The notes under the pieces are model-generated. The model saw only the letters and a program-made list of their open reading frames with translations. It had not been told where the DNA came from and did no database searches. A DNA stretch of 47,441 bases from Azoarcus sp. Lineage in GTDB: Bacteria; Pseudomonadota; Gammaproteobacteria; Burkholderiales; Rhodocyclaceae. A program made the translations under genes and the position numbers. Every line of letters starts with the position of its first letter. Within the stretch, counting starts at the first letter, position 1. The stretch lies in NCBI GenBank assembly GCA_020725025.1, contig DYFV01000036.1, forward strand, positions 1-47,441, read 5' to 3'. Below are positions 1-9,448 of this stretch, in pieces.

Positions 1-64
1 CAGCCTTGACGCGCACCTTGACGTTGTAATCGACCACGCGCTTGACGGGTACCAGGATCTTCAA
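1..64 (-). CDS. etfB: Electron transfer flavoprotein beta subunit, 5' end only
   Basis: Only the first 21 codons lie in the window; the gene runs off the left edge. The translation begins M-K-I-L-V-P-V-K-R-V-V-D-Y-N, the typical N-terminus of EtfB, the AMP-binding subunit of the FAD heterodimer that takes electrons from acyl-CoA dehydrogenases to ETF-quinone oxidoreductase in the cytoplasm. The start is a TTG codon at 64-62, chosen because an AGGAG ribosome-binding site lies 8 bases upstream (around 73-77) and no ATG is in frame nearby. It is transcribed away from a TetR regulator, which suggests that this regulator may control it. Identity rests on a short but characteristic segment. Confidence 0.8.
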   Translation of the reverse strand, partial: MKILVPVKRVVDYNVKVRVKA

Positions 65-178
65 TGCCGCGCTCCTCTTCGTTGGTGGGCCATTCATTAT
101 GGATAGTCGCCGCCGTAATCATACCGCCGTGACTTCCCGTTGCGGTCCTGCAACTTGACCGCCGGCCCGAAAAATCGT

Positions 179-249
179 TCCATACGCAACGGTATGGATG
201 GCACGTACGGTAGCGTACGGTCGCAGATTCGTCAATACTACTCCGTATG
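179..249. promoter_or_regulatory. Candidate TetR operator cluster in the etfB/tetR divergent region
   Basis: A perfect inverted repeat with 7-base arms (tccatac / gtatgga, 6-base spacer) occupies 179-198. It is followed by two direct copies of cgtacgg starting at 204 and 214, exactly 10 bases apart, and by cgtatgg at 243-249 overlapping the start codon of the TetR gene. Symmetric sites covering a regulator's own start are typical of TetR autorepression. On the minus strand a weak -10 (CATAAT, 101-96) could serve etfB. Binding is inferred. Confidence 0.45.
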
Positions 250-849
250 GAAAACGAGACCAACAAACCGAGAGTTCAGCTCGATCGAGACGCCTGGGTG
301 GCGGCCGCCACCGACGTTCTGGCCGAGGAAGGTATCGCCGGCCTGCGCGTGGAGGTGCTAGCCAAGCGCCTGAAGGTCACCAAGGGCAGCTTCTACTGGC
401 ACTTCCAGGACCGGCGCGACCTGCTCATGGCCGTGCTGCAAGCATGGAAGGAAGGCCGCATCAAGGACATCGTCAAGCAGACGCGGGCCGAGCCCGGACA
501 CGAGCTCGAGCAGATCTATCACGTGATCGACGTGTATAGCGCGAGCCGCAGCCGCCGTGGCGCGATGATCGAGCTCGCGGTACGCGACTGGGCGCGGCGC
601 GACCCGGATGCGGCCGCCATCGTCGCCGAGGTGGACGACATCCGCCTGCGGTGCGCACGCGACCTTTTCCTGGCCTGCGGCGTACCGATGGACGAGGCTT
701 CGAGCCGCTGCATGCTGCTCTATGCGTATGTCTTCGGCATTTCCCTGATGATCTACGACAAGTTCGACAGCGACACCGCACGCGTCAAGCGCGACATCGC
801 CGACCTCATCGCGAGATCGGCGAACGCCACCCAGGCGACGGGCGCCTGA
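247..849 (+). CDS. TetR/AcrR family transcriptional regulator
   Basis: A 200-residue protein of the usual TetR length. The N-terminal helix-turn-helix domain spans roughly residues 12-60 and shows the family pattern A-x-x-x-L-A-E-E-G-I-A-G-L-R followed by K-G-S-F-Y-W-H-F. The rest is the alpha-helical ligand/dimer domain, which is not diagnostic for a ligand. It is divergent from etfB, so an acyl-CoA or fatty-acid effector is a reasonable guess, as for other TetR repressors of beta-oxidation genes. The ATG at 247 overlaps the last repeat of the operator-like cluster. It converges on the chemoreceptor gene with 24 bases between them. The family call is firm; the regulon is inferred. Confidence 0.9.
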   Translation: MENETNKPRVQLDRDAWVAAATDVLAEEGIAGLRVEVLAKRLKVTKGSFYWHFQDRRDLLMAVLQAWKEGRIKDIVKQTRAEPGHELEQIYHVIDVYSASRSRRGAMIELAVRDWARRDPDAAAIVAEVDDIRLRCARDLFLACGVPMDEASSRCMLLYAYVFGISLMIYDKFDSDTARVKRDIADLIARSANATQATGA

Positions 850-873
850 GACCGGCCGAATCCGGCGGGGCGC

Positions 874-2538
874 TCAGGTGCGGAAACGCCCAAGCACCCC
901 TTCCATGCGTGCCGCCACCGTCCTGAGGTTGCGTGCCGCCTCGGAGGTCTGCTTCACGACGACGGCGTTCTGCTCCGCCATCTCGGCGATTCGCTCCACG
1001 TTGACCGCGATGTCGCTCGCCGCCGTGCCCTGCTCCCGAAGCGCGACCGAGATCTCGCCGACCACCCGGTCCACCTCGTGCGCGCCGGTCGTGATGCGCG
1101 CGATGGCGGTGCTCGCGGCATTGGCGGTCTCGACGCCGCCCCCCGCACTCGCCACGCTCTGCTCCATTACCTGCGACACGTCGCTCACGCTGTGCTGGAT
1201 GGAATCGATCAGCGCGCCGATCTCGGTCGTCGACTGTGCGGTACGCTCGGCGAGCTTGCGCACCTCGTCGGCCACCACCGCGAAACCGCGGCCCTGTTCG
1301 CCGGCGCGGGCGGCCTCGATGGCGGCGTTCAGTGCGAGCAGATTGGTCTGATCGGCTACCTCGCGGATCACGCCGACCACCCGCGAGATATGGCCCGCGT
1401 GATCGCGCAGCTCGTTCATGCGCGCAGTGCCGCGCTGGATCGTCTCGGCGATCTCGCGCATGCGCGCCACCGCCTCGTTGATCACGCGCTCGCCGCTTTC
1501 GCTCTCCGCGCCGGCCGACTGCGCGAGCTCCGCCGCCTCGCGGGAGGAATCGGCGACGTGGTTGATGCTGACCGTCATTTCCTCGACGGACGCTGCCATG
1601 GAGGCGGCCGCCTCACTCTGTCGCCCGGAGGCCCCGGCCACCGTGTCGGCGGAGTTCGCCAGCTGCGTCGACGCGGTGGCGAGTTGGGCCGAGTCGCTCT
1701 GGAGTTCCCCGATGATCTCATGCAGGCTCCCTTGCATCGTGGCCAGCGCCCTGGTCAGCCGGGAGAGTTCGTCGTGTCCGTCGCTCGCCTCGATCCGGTT
1801 GTCGAGCCGCCCTTGCGCGATCGTCTCCGCGACGCCCACCGCCGCGTCCAGCGGGCGCGTGATCGAACCGGCGGCCCGATTGCCGATGATGAATCCGAGC
1901 ACGCCGGCGACCACGATGATCGCCGTCACGATCCACATCTCCCGCTCGTACTCCGCCTGCGCCTCGGCGAACATCTTCTCGCCCGCCTGCATCTCCTGCG
2001 CCGCAAGCTGGTCGATCAGCCCACCCTTGGCGACCATGAGGCCCTGGCCCTCGACGATGAAGCGCTTCATGACCTCGTAGGAGAAATCGCCCTGACGCAG
2101 GGCGGCGGCCGTTGCCTCGACGTTGGGGACCATCTGCCCGAGCACACCGTCGAATTCGTCGGCCAGCGTCCGCGCCTCGCCTTCCAGCATCGCGGCGGCC
2201 CTGAACCCGCGCCACGCCTCGCGCAGCTTCGCGAGGTGACCGTCGACCCGATCGAGATGAAGCGTGGTCGGATGATTGTGAAGCTCAGCCAGGGAGTGTC
2301 CCGGCTCGTGCTGGAACGCCCGCAGCACCTCAAGGTTGAGGCCCTGCATGGCGCCTCGCACTTCGGCCAGGCGTTCGGTAGGTTCGAGCACCTTGTCGCG
2401 CATCTGCTCCATGCGCCCGACCACGCTCGCCATGCCGATGAGGCCCGCCACGCCCGTGGCGATGATGAAGACCTGCAGCACCAGCTGCATGCCGAAAAGA
2501 CGCTGTCGCACCTTGATGCGCGAGAACAGGCGGGCCAT
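874..2538 (-). CDS. Methyl-accepting chemotaxis protein
   Basis: A 554-residue transmembrane chemoreceptor. Membrane segments lie at about 16-38 and 202-220, bracketing a periplasmic helical sensor domain of about 160 residues, probably a four-helix bundle. A HAMP linker follows (about 221-275, starting S-I-T-R-P-L-D). The cytoplasmic signalling hairpin has its conserved tip at about 390-425 ([19 protein letters not shown]). The protein ends at the hairpin base with no CheR-binding pentapeptide, so adaptation enzymes would have to dock elsewhere or on other receptors. It is the last gene of the minus-strand run after tatD. No che gene is nearby. The ligand cannot be told from sequence. Confidence 0.95.
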   Translation of the reverse strand: MARLFSRIKVRQRLFGMQLVLQVFIIATGVAGLIGMASVVGRMEQMRDKVLEPTERLAEVRGAMQGLNLEVLRAFQHEPGHSLAELHNHPTTLHLDRVDGHLAKLREAWRGFRAAAMLEGEARTLADEFDGVLGQMVPNVEATAAALRQGDFSYEVMKRFIVEGQGLMVAKGGLIDQLAAQEMQAGEKMFAEAQAEYEREMWIVTAIIVVAGVLGFIIGNRAAGSITRPLDAAVGVAETIAQGRLDNRIEASDGHDELSRLTRALATMQGSLHEIIGELQSDSAQLATASTQLANSADTVAGASGRQSEAAASMAASVEEMTVSINHVADSSREAAELAQSAGAESESGERVINEAVARMREIAETIQRGTARMNELRDHAGHISRVVGVIREVADQTNLLALNAAIEAARAGEQGRGFAVVADEVRKLAERTAQSTTEIGALIDSIQHSVSDVSQVMEQSVASAGGGVETANAASTAIARITTGAHEVDRVVGEISVALREQGTAASDIAVNVERIAEMAEQNAVVVKQTSEAARNLRTVAARMEGVLGRFRT

Positions 2539-2571
2539 GGTCTTCTCCGTACGTCAGGAAACTTATATAAC

Positions 2572-2590
2572 GAACGGCGTAGCCCGAACC
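2572..2590. repeat. Short fragment of the REP-like intergenic repeat
   Basis: The 14-base string gaacggcgtagccc at 2572-2585 also occurs at the left edge of the larger inverted repeat near 13241. Here it is only a remnant, abutting the stop codon of the TatD gene. Confidence 0.4.
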
Positions 2591-2591
2591 T

Positions 2592-3383
2592 TTAGGGCGA
2601 AGGCGCGAAATCTTTTCCGAGCAGCCCGGGACCCAGCGCCGCCCGTGCGTTGCGCGCGGTGGCCGCGACGATTTCCGCGCAGGGTAGTCCGCGCAACTCC
2701 GCAAGCACTTCGGCGTAGCGCGCGAGATTGCCCGGCTCGTTGCGGCGGCCCTGGCCCCAGGCGGGAGACATGTCCGGCGCATCGGTCTCCAGCACGAGAG
2801 CCTCCAGCGACAGCGTGGCGGCCAGCTCCCGGATGCGGCGAGAACCCTCGAAGCTCATCGCACCGCCGAAGCCGAGGCGAAAGCCCATGGCGATCAGCGT
2901 CTCGGCCTGCTGGCGGCTGCCGTTGAAGGCGTGCGCGATGCCGCCCGGCACCTCGATGCGGCGAAGCTGCTTGATGATCTGGTCGACGGCGCGCCGTACG
3001 TGCAGGATCACCGGCAGCTCGAAGCGGCGCGCCAGCTTGAGCTGCGCCACGTACCAGCGCTCCTGGAGCGCGGGATCGATGCCTGGGACGAAGTGGTCCA
3101 GCCCGATCTCGCCCACGGCGATGGCACCGCCGGCAGCAAGCCGCGCTTCCAGGGTCTCGAGGTCTTGCGGAGCCGCGTCTGCGACGTAGAGCGGATGGAT
3201 GCCGTAGGCGCAGCGCACGTCCGCATGGGCCGCGGCGAGCGCCTCGATGCGGACGAAGCTTGCGACGTCCACGCCCGGCACCACGAAGCGCCCCACCCCG
3301 GCCGCGCGCGCGGCAGCGATCACCTGGTCGCGGTCCCCGTCGAACTCGGCCGCATCGAGATGGACGTGGGTATCGATGAGCAT
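2592..3383 (-). CDS. TatD family metal-dependent hydrolase
   Basis: A 263-residue TIM-barrel hydrolase of the TatD DNase family, whose members are metal-dependent 3'-5' exonucleases in E. coli. All expected metal ligands are visible: H6-x-H8 in T-H-V-H-L-D, E92 in G-E-I-G-L-D, H128 in L-H-V-R, H151 in A-H-A-F-N-G and D201 in E-T-D-A-P. Length is normal. It lies 45 bases downstream of the crotonase-like gene on the same strand, so it may be co-transcribed with the acyl-CoA genes. No paralogue-specific feature (TatD, YcfH, YjjV) can be assigned. Confidence 0.92.
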   Translation of the reverse strand: MLIDTHVHLDAAEFDGDRDQVIAAARAAGVGRFVVPGVDVASFVRIEALAAAHADVRCAYGIHPLYVADAAPQDLETLEARLAAGGAIAVGEIGLDHFVPGIDPALQERWYVAQLKLARRFELPVILHVRRAVDQIIKQLRRIEVPGGIAHAFNGSRQQAETLIAMGFRLGFGGAMSFEGSRRIRELAATLSLEALVLETDAPDMSPAWGQGRRNEPGNLARYAEVLAELRGLPCAEIVAATARNARAALGPGLLGKDFAPSP

Positions 3384-3428
3384 GGGATGCGGGCGGCCGC
3401 GAGCGCGGCCGCCCGGAGGCTCAGGCGC

Positions 3429-4229
3429 TCAGCAGCCCTTCCACTCGGGCTTGCGCTTGCCGATGAACGCGTCGATGCCCTCGGCGGCGTCCTCGGTCAT
3501 CATGTTGCAGGCCATGGTCTCGGCCGCCATCTGATAGGCGGCCTCGAGTCCCATCTCGAGCTGGCGGTAGAACATCTGCTTGCCCATCTGCAAGGCGACC
3601 GGGGACTTGGCGCAGATGGCGGTGGTGAGCCTGGCCACCTCCGCGTCGAGCTCCTCGAGGGGCACCACCCGGTTCACCAGGCCACGGCGCTGGGCCTCGG
3701 CCGCGTCGATGAAGTCGCCGGTCACCAGCATCTCGAAAGCCTGCTTGCGCCCCATGTTGCGCGCAAGCCCCACGCTCGGCGTAGCGCAGAAGAGCCCGAC
3801 GTTGATCCCGGAGACGGCGAAGCGCGCCACGTCCGCCGCCACCGCCAGGTCGCACATGGACACCAGCTGGCAGCCGGCGGCGGTGGCGATGCCGTGCACC
3901 CGGGCGATGACCGGCTGCGGCATCTCGGTGAGCTTCACCATGAACTTGCCGCACAGTCGGAAGAGCTCCTGCTGGAAGGCGAGGGTGTGATTGGCGCGCA
4001 TCTCCTTGAGATCGTGCCCGGCGCAGAAAGCCCTGCCCTCGCCCGCGATCACCACCACGCGCACACTGGTATCCCGGGCGATGGCGTCGAACTCGGCGAG
4101 CAGCGCTTCCAGCATCGCCTTCGACAGCGAATTGAACTGCGCGGGACGGTTCAGGGTGACGTAGGCCACCCCGCCCTCGTCGCGCCGCACCAGCATCGGC
4201 TCCCCTTCGGTCTTCATCACGGCACTCAT
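3429..4229 (-). CDS. Enoyl-CoA hydratase/isomerase-like (crotonase fold) protein lacking catalytic glutamates
   Basis: A 266-residue crotonase-superfamily protein, closest in type to the ECHDC3 group. The CoA/oxyanion-hole motif is present (residues 66-76, R-A-F-C-A-G-H-D-L-K-E). The two glutamates that activate water in true enoyl-CoA hydratases (E144 and E164 of the rat enzyme) are absent: A-A-G-C-Q has Gln121, and the position of the second (V-S-G-I-N) is Gly141. It probably binds an acyl-CoA but is unlikely to hydrate by the usual mechanism. It starts 35 bases downstream of the acyl-CoA synthetase, pointing to a shared substrate. A start at M5 is also possible. Confidence 0.88.
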   Translation of the reverse strand: MSAVMKTEGEPMLVRRDEGGVAYVTLNRPAQFNSLSKAMLEALLAEFDAIARDTSVRVVVIAGEGRAFCAGHDLKEMRANHTLAFQQELFRLCGKFMVKLTEMPQPVIARVHGIATAAGCQLVSMCDLAVAADVARFAVSGINVGLFCATPSVGLARNMGRKQAFEMLVTGDFIDAAEAQRRGLVNRVVPLEELDAEVARLTTAICAKSPVALQMGKQMFYRQLEMGLEAAYQMAAETMACNMMTEDAAEGIDAFIGKRKPEWKGC

Positions 4230-4263
4230 CGTTGCGTTTCCCCCTCTCTCTCGTTGTATCGCT

Positions 4264-5916
<1,653 letters not shown>

Positions 5917-5952
5917 GACGACTCCGCCGTGATGGTTGTTGTGGGGGACGGT

Positions 5953-5982
5953 GCTGCCGCCGGCCCGGCTACCGGCGGCAGC
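5953..5982. other. Strong hairpin enclosing a stop codon, no T tract
   Basis: Perfect 11-base-pair stem (5953-5963 with 5972-5982) and an 8-base loop. The TAG stop of the upstream lipoprotein gene (5971-5969) lies in the loop. No T run follows on either side, so it is not a standard intrinsic terminator. It may stabilise the 3' end of the lipid-transport mRNA or attenuate read-through into the acyl-CoA synthetase gene. Confidence 0.5.
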
Positions 5983-6592
5983 GCCCGTTGGTATTCAATC
6001 CCTGGCCGCCATCCCGGTCAAGCGCGGCGACCCAGCCGGCGAGCTCGCGCCCGAGCTGGTCCACCGCGCGCCGGTGGGCGATGACGCCTCCTTCGGCATC
6101 GGGTGTGGGCGCCGGCTCACGGATGACGAAGGTCTGCCGGGCGAGGGGCGCATCGGTGCGCGCCGGCAGCAGGGTGGCGCGCGCCACCAGCAGGGCGTGG
6201 CTGCTGCGCGGATCGTCGAAGACCTGCACGAACTCGTCCAGGTTCACCCGCAGGCGGCATTCGCCCGCCGCAACCCCGTTCCCGGTGAGCACGCGGTCGA
6301 GCGCATGCCCCACCATCTCGGCGGGAGGAGCCACCCAACGACTCTCGGAGTAGGACTCGCGGCGTGCCGGCTGCCGGTAGTCGAGGCGGTACTGCATGTC
6401 CGGGTTCTGCAGCCAGCCCGGCGCCACCGTCTCGATTCGCGCCGGCACGGCCACGGGGGGCGGATCGAGCGGGGACGGCGTACCCAGATCGTAGAGGTCG
6501 GAACGCGGCACGGGGGCACCGAGGTTGCCGCAGGCCGCGAGCCCCAGGGTGAGCGCCAGCGCGCACAGGAAGGATCGGAAATCGAGGTTCAT
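5969..6592 (-). CDS. ABC-type transport auxiliary lipoprotein (PqiC/YmbA-like)
   Basis: A 207-residue exported lipoprotein: signal peptide with lipobox L-A-A-C, acylated Cys21. The mature start contains the S-D-L-Y-D-L-G motif typical of the ABC_trans_aux family. Such proteins work on the periplasmic side of the outer membrane with MCE proteins that move lipids between membranes. Its ATG overlaps the stop of the MCE gene by 4 bases, so it is translationally coupled and the last member of the permease > ATPase > MCE > lipoprotein operon. The family is inferred from motif and context; the sequence itself is divergent. Confidence 0.82.
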   Translation of the reverse strand: MNLDFRSFLCALALTLGLAACGNLGAPVPRSDLYDLGTPSPLDPPPVAVPARIETVAPGWLQNPDMQYRLDYRQPARRESYSESRWVAPPAEMVGHALDRVLTGNGVAAGECRLRVNLDEFVQVFDDPRSSHALLVARATLLPARTDAPLARQTFVIREPAPTPDAEGGVIAHRRAVDQLGRELAGWVAALDRDGGQGLNTNGRCRR

Positions 6593-7551
6593 CGGGGTTG
6601 CTCCGCCGCGCGACTCGGCTCAGCTTCGAAACCGGGCTCGCCGGGACCGGGGGGACGCCGCGTTCGCCCGGTGACGAGAATCTGCGGGGAGGTCTCGACC
6701 TCCTCGATCAGCCGGCCAAGGCGTCGGGAGGTTGCGGTGAGCTCCTCGAGGAGCTCGTTCAGCTGGGGCAAGGTGCCTTCGAGCAGTCCCTCTCCCGTAG
6801 CCTCTGCGGCCGCGTCGACACGCTCTGCCATCCCCTGCAGGCGCTTCATGAGCCCACGCAGCTCGGCGACCGCCGGGGCGGTCTCGCCGCTGGCCTCCTC
6901 CAGGTTCTCGAGGGTGGCGCTCAGCCGCGCCACGTTGGCGGGCGAGAAGACCGTGCGGATCGCTGCGAGCGTTTCCGGCGCCTCGGCGAAGGTCCGATCC
7001 ACGCCGACCGAAGCCGACTCCAGGCGCTCCAGGGTCGCCTTCAGGCGGGCGAGGTTCTCCTCGTTGAAGAAGGGTTCGATGCGGTCGGCGATCACCCGGA
7101 ACCGCTGAAGGGCTTCGAGCGTGATATCGGTGATCTGGTCCATCAGGCCCGGCTGCAGCACGATGCGGGGCGGTCCGTTGGCGTCGGGCAGAGGCCTCGG
7201 GTCCGTCCCCGGATCGGTGAGCTGCACGAAGGCGAGCCCGGTCAGGCCCTGGTAACCCAGCGTGGCGCGGGTGCCGTAGGTCACCGGCAGATCCGCGCGC
7301 AGCTCGATGCCGACCAGGATGTTGCGCGGATCGTCGGGATCGAGGCGGATGTCCGTCACCCGCCCGGCCGGGATGCCGCGGAAGCGGACGGTCGCCTGTG
7401 GGTTCAGACCGGTCACGCTGCTGCGCGTCACGAGCACGTATCGCCGGGTCTCCTCCCGCCCGTCGGAAAACCACCACAGGGCAAGCACCAGCGCTGCGCC
7501 GAGCAACAGCGCGAAAAGTCCCGCCGCGAGCGCGTGGGCGCGGTTCTCCAT
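6589..7551 (-). CDS. MCE/MlaD-family substrate-binding protein of a lipid ABC transporter
   Basis: A 320-residue membrane-anchored periplasmic protein. One N-terminal membrane helix (about 7-29) is followed by a single MCE domain (about 37-115) containing the conserved V-R-F-R-G-I-P-A-G-R-V turn, then a long helical tail (about 135-290). The tail is longer than in E. coli MlaD and more like PqiB/YebT or plant TGD2 style proteins that build tubes across the periplasm. The start codon overlaps the ATPase stop and its own stop overlaps the lipoprotein start, so the three genes are tightly coupled. It would collect phospholipid or another lipid for the MlaE/MlaF complex. Confidence 0.9.
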   Translation of the reverse strand: MENRAHALAAGLFALLLGAALVLALWWFSDGREETRRYVLVTRSSVTGLNPQATVRFRGIPAGRVTDIRLDPDDPRNILVGIELRADLPVTYGTRATLGYQGLTGLAFVQLTDPGTDPRPLPDANGPPRIVLQPGLMDQITDITLEALQRFRVIADRIEPFFNEENLARLKATLERLESASVGVDRTFAEAPETLAAIRTVFSPANVARLSATLENLEEASGETAPAVAELRGLMKRLQGMAERVDAAAEATGEGLLEGTLPQLNELLEELTATSRRLGRLIEEVETSPQILVTGRTRRPPGPGEPGFEAEPSRAAEQPR

Positions 7552-8330
7552 CAGTCCTTTCCTCCGATCCGGGCCAGCGCCCGCTGGCCGTGCGGCCCAT
7601 GGAAAAAGCGATTCACGAACGGATGATCCAGCAGCATGGTCTCGGCGAGCGTGGCATAGCTCACGATCCGCCGATCGGCCAGCACCGCCACCCGGCTCGC
7701 AAGCGCCGCCAGTGTGTCGATGTCGTGGGTGACCAGCACCACGGTGAGTCCGAGCTGCGCATGCAGCGAACGGATCAGCTCGACGAAGGCGGCGCTCCGG
7801 TCGGGGTCGAGCCCGGCGGTGGGCTCGTCCAGGAGCAGCAATTCCGGCTCCAGCGCCAGCGCCCGCGCGAGCGCGACCCGCTTCACCATGCCGCCCGACA
7901 GTTCGGCCGGCATCAGCAGCGCGTTGGCCCGCTCCAGCTCCACCATGGACAGTTTCAGTGCGACCAGATCGCGGATTTCCTGTTCCGTCGCGACCCCCAG
8001 CTCGCGCAATGGGAAACCTACGTTCTGTCCGACCGTCATCGCGGAGAACAGCGCCCCGTGCTGGAACAACACGCCGAACCGGCGCCGCCGCGCCTGCTGC
8101 TCGGCGTAGCTGCCGGCACGCAAAGGTTCGCCGAAGAGCCTCACCTCCCCCTCGGCCGGCCGAGTGAGTCCGATCACGTGGCGCAGCAGCGCGGTCTTGC
8201 CGCTGCCCGAGCCGCCGACCAGGGCGACCACCTCGCCGCGCGCCACCTGCAGATCGACACCCTGGTGCACCACGTTGTCGTCGAAGCGGGTGACGATCCC
8301 GCGCAGGTCGATCACGGGGGGATGGCTCAC
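7551..8330 (-). CDS. MlaF-like ATPase of lipid ABC transporter
   Basis: A 259-residue ABC ATPase. Walker A G-G-S-G-S-G-K-T is at 39-46, Q-loop near 90, signature L-S-G-G-M-V-K-R at about 144-151, Walker B L-L-L-L-D-E-P-T-A-G-L-D at about 164-175, and H-loop V-T-H-D. The M-x-K-R after the signature is typical of the MlaF/Mkl group. The start is GTG at 8330-8328, chosen because it overlaps the permease stop codon as GTGA and places the first beta strand (V-I-D-L-R) at the normal distance. An open frame continues far upstream on this strand but is only non-coding read-through of the neighbouring genes. Confidence 0.92.
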   Translation of the reverse strand: MSHPPVIDLRGIVTRFDDNVVHQGVDLQVARGEVVALVGGSGSGKTALLRHVIGLTRPAEGEVRLFGEPLRAGSYAEQQARRRRFGVLFQHGALFSAMTVGQNVGFPLRELGVATEQEIRDLVALKLSMVELERANALLMPAELSGGMVKRVALARALALEPELLLLDEPTAGLDPDRSAAFVELIRSLHAQLGLTVVLVTHDIDTLAALASRVAVLADRRIVSYATLAETMLLDHPFVNRFFHGPHGQRALARIGGKD

Positions 8331-9442
8331 GTCGGCACCCCGATCGAGCGCGTGGCGATGGCGAACACCGCGTCCACCAGGATCACGATGGTGATCGCCG
8401 TCACCACCGACGCCGTCGTATTGGCCGACAGACTCTCGGTGTTGGGTCGCACGCGCAGCCCGAAGTGGCAGGCCACGAGCGCGATGAGCAGACCGAACAC
8501 CGCTCCTTTGGCCAGCCCGATGTAGATGTTGGCGACCGGCACCACCCGCGGCAACGTCTGGATGAAGAAACCGAAGTCCAGATCGAGCTGCACCCAGGCC
8601 GAGACCATGCCGCCCACGAGCGCGACGCTCGAGGTCCACAGCACCAGCAGCGGCATCGCCAGCGAGAGCGCGAGCACCTTCGGGAGCACCAGCCTCAGCG
8701 TTCGGGAGATGCCCATCGCCGCGAGCGCGTCGATCTCCTCGGTGACCCGCATTACGCCGAGCTGAGCCGTCATCGCCGAGCCCGAACGCCCCGCGACCAG
8801 GACGGACACCAGCACCGGACCCAGCTCGCGGATGATGCCCAGGCCCAGGATGTTCACGATGTAGATGTCCGCTCCGAAGGCCTTCAGCTGAAGGGCGGAG
8901 AGGTAGGACAGCACCACGCCGATGAGGAAGCCGACCAGCCCCGCCACCGGCATCGCCTTGACCCCCACCTTGTACACGTTGGCGGAGGTCTCGAGCAGGG
9001 GCCAGTCGCGCGGGTGGCGCACCAGATGGGCGAGATCGAGCAGCAGCTGGCCGAGCAGCGCGACGAACTCGATAGCGTGGCGGCGAAATCCGAGGGTGGC
9101 GTAGCCGAGCGCGGCCAGCGCGTCGAGCGCTCCATAGCGCGGCGGCTCGGGCAGCGGCGTGGCCGCGCTCTCGGCCACCCGTGCGATGACGGCCCGCAAC
9201 TCGTCGCCGACCTCGACTGCGGCCGGCCAGCGCTGCCCCCAGGCGCGCCACAGCAGGGTGGCGCCGAAGCTGTCCAGCCGGGTGATGCCGTCCAGGCGCC
9301 AGCGTGCCGCGCCGGCCGCATCGGCGAGCGCACGGCGCAGCTCGCCGATGTGCGGCGCGGTCGCGCGCAGGGTCCACTCGCCCGAGAGTTGCACGACGGG
9401 CGCCTCGCCCGCGACACGGCTCACCGACGGAACAGCCGCCAT
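8327..9442 (-). CDS. MlaE-family lipid ABC permease with N-terminal STAS-like domain
   Basis: A 371-residue inner-membrane permease. The first 100 or so residues resemble a STAS fold (L-D-G-I-T-R-L-D-S-F-G-A-T-L-L), found fused to MlaE in some permeases and replacing the separate MlaB subunit. The MlaE domain (about 150-370) has the conserved I-I-R-E-L-G-P-V-L segment, followed by V-A-G-R-S-G-S-A-M-T-A-Q-L-G and V-T-E-E-I-D-A-L. The ATG at 9442 lies 6 bases after the ppx stop, so this transporter is probably co-transcribed with the exopolyphosphatase gene. Direction of lipid transport cannot be told from sequence. Confidence 0.92.
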   Translation of the reverse strand: MAAVPSVSRVAGEAPVVQLSGEWTLRATAPHIGELRRALADAAGAARWRLDGITRLDSFGATLLWRAWGQRWPAAVEVGDELRAVIARVAESAATPLPEPPRYGALDALAALGYATLGFRRHAIEFVALLGQLLLDLAHLVRHPRDWPLLETSANVYKVGVKAMPVAGLVGFLIGVVLSYLSALQLKAFGADIYIVNILGLGIIRELGPVLVSVLVAGRSGSAMTAQLGVMRVTEEIDALAAMGISRTLRLVLPKVLALSLAMPLLVLWTSSVALVGGMVSAWVQLDLDFGFFIQTLPRVVPVANIYIGLAKGAVFGLLIALVACHFGLRVRPNTESLSANTTASVVTAITIVILVDAVFAIATRSIGVPT

Positions 9443-9448
9443 GGTTCC

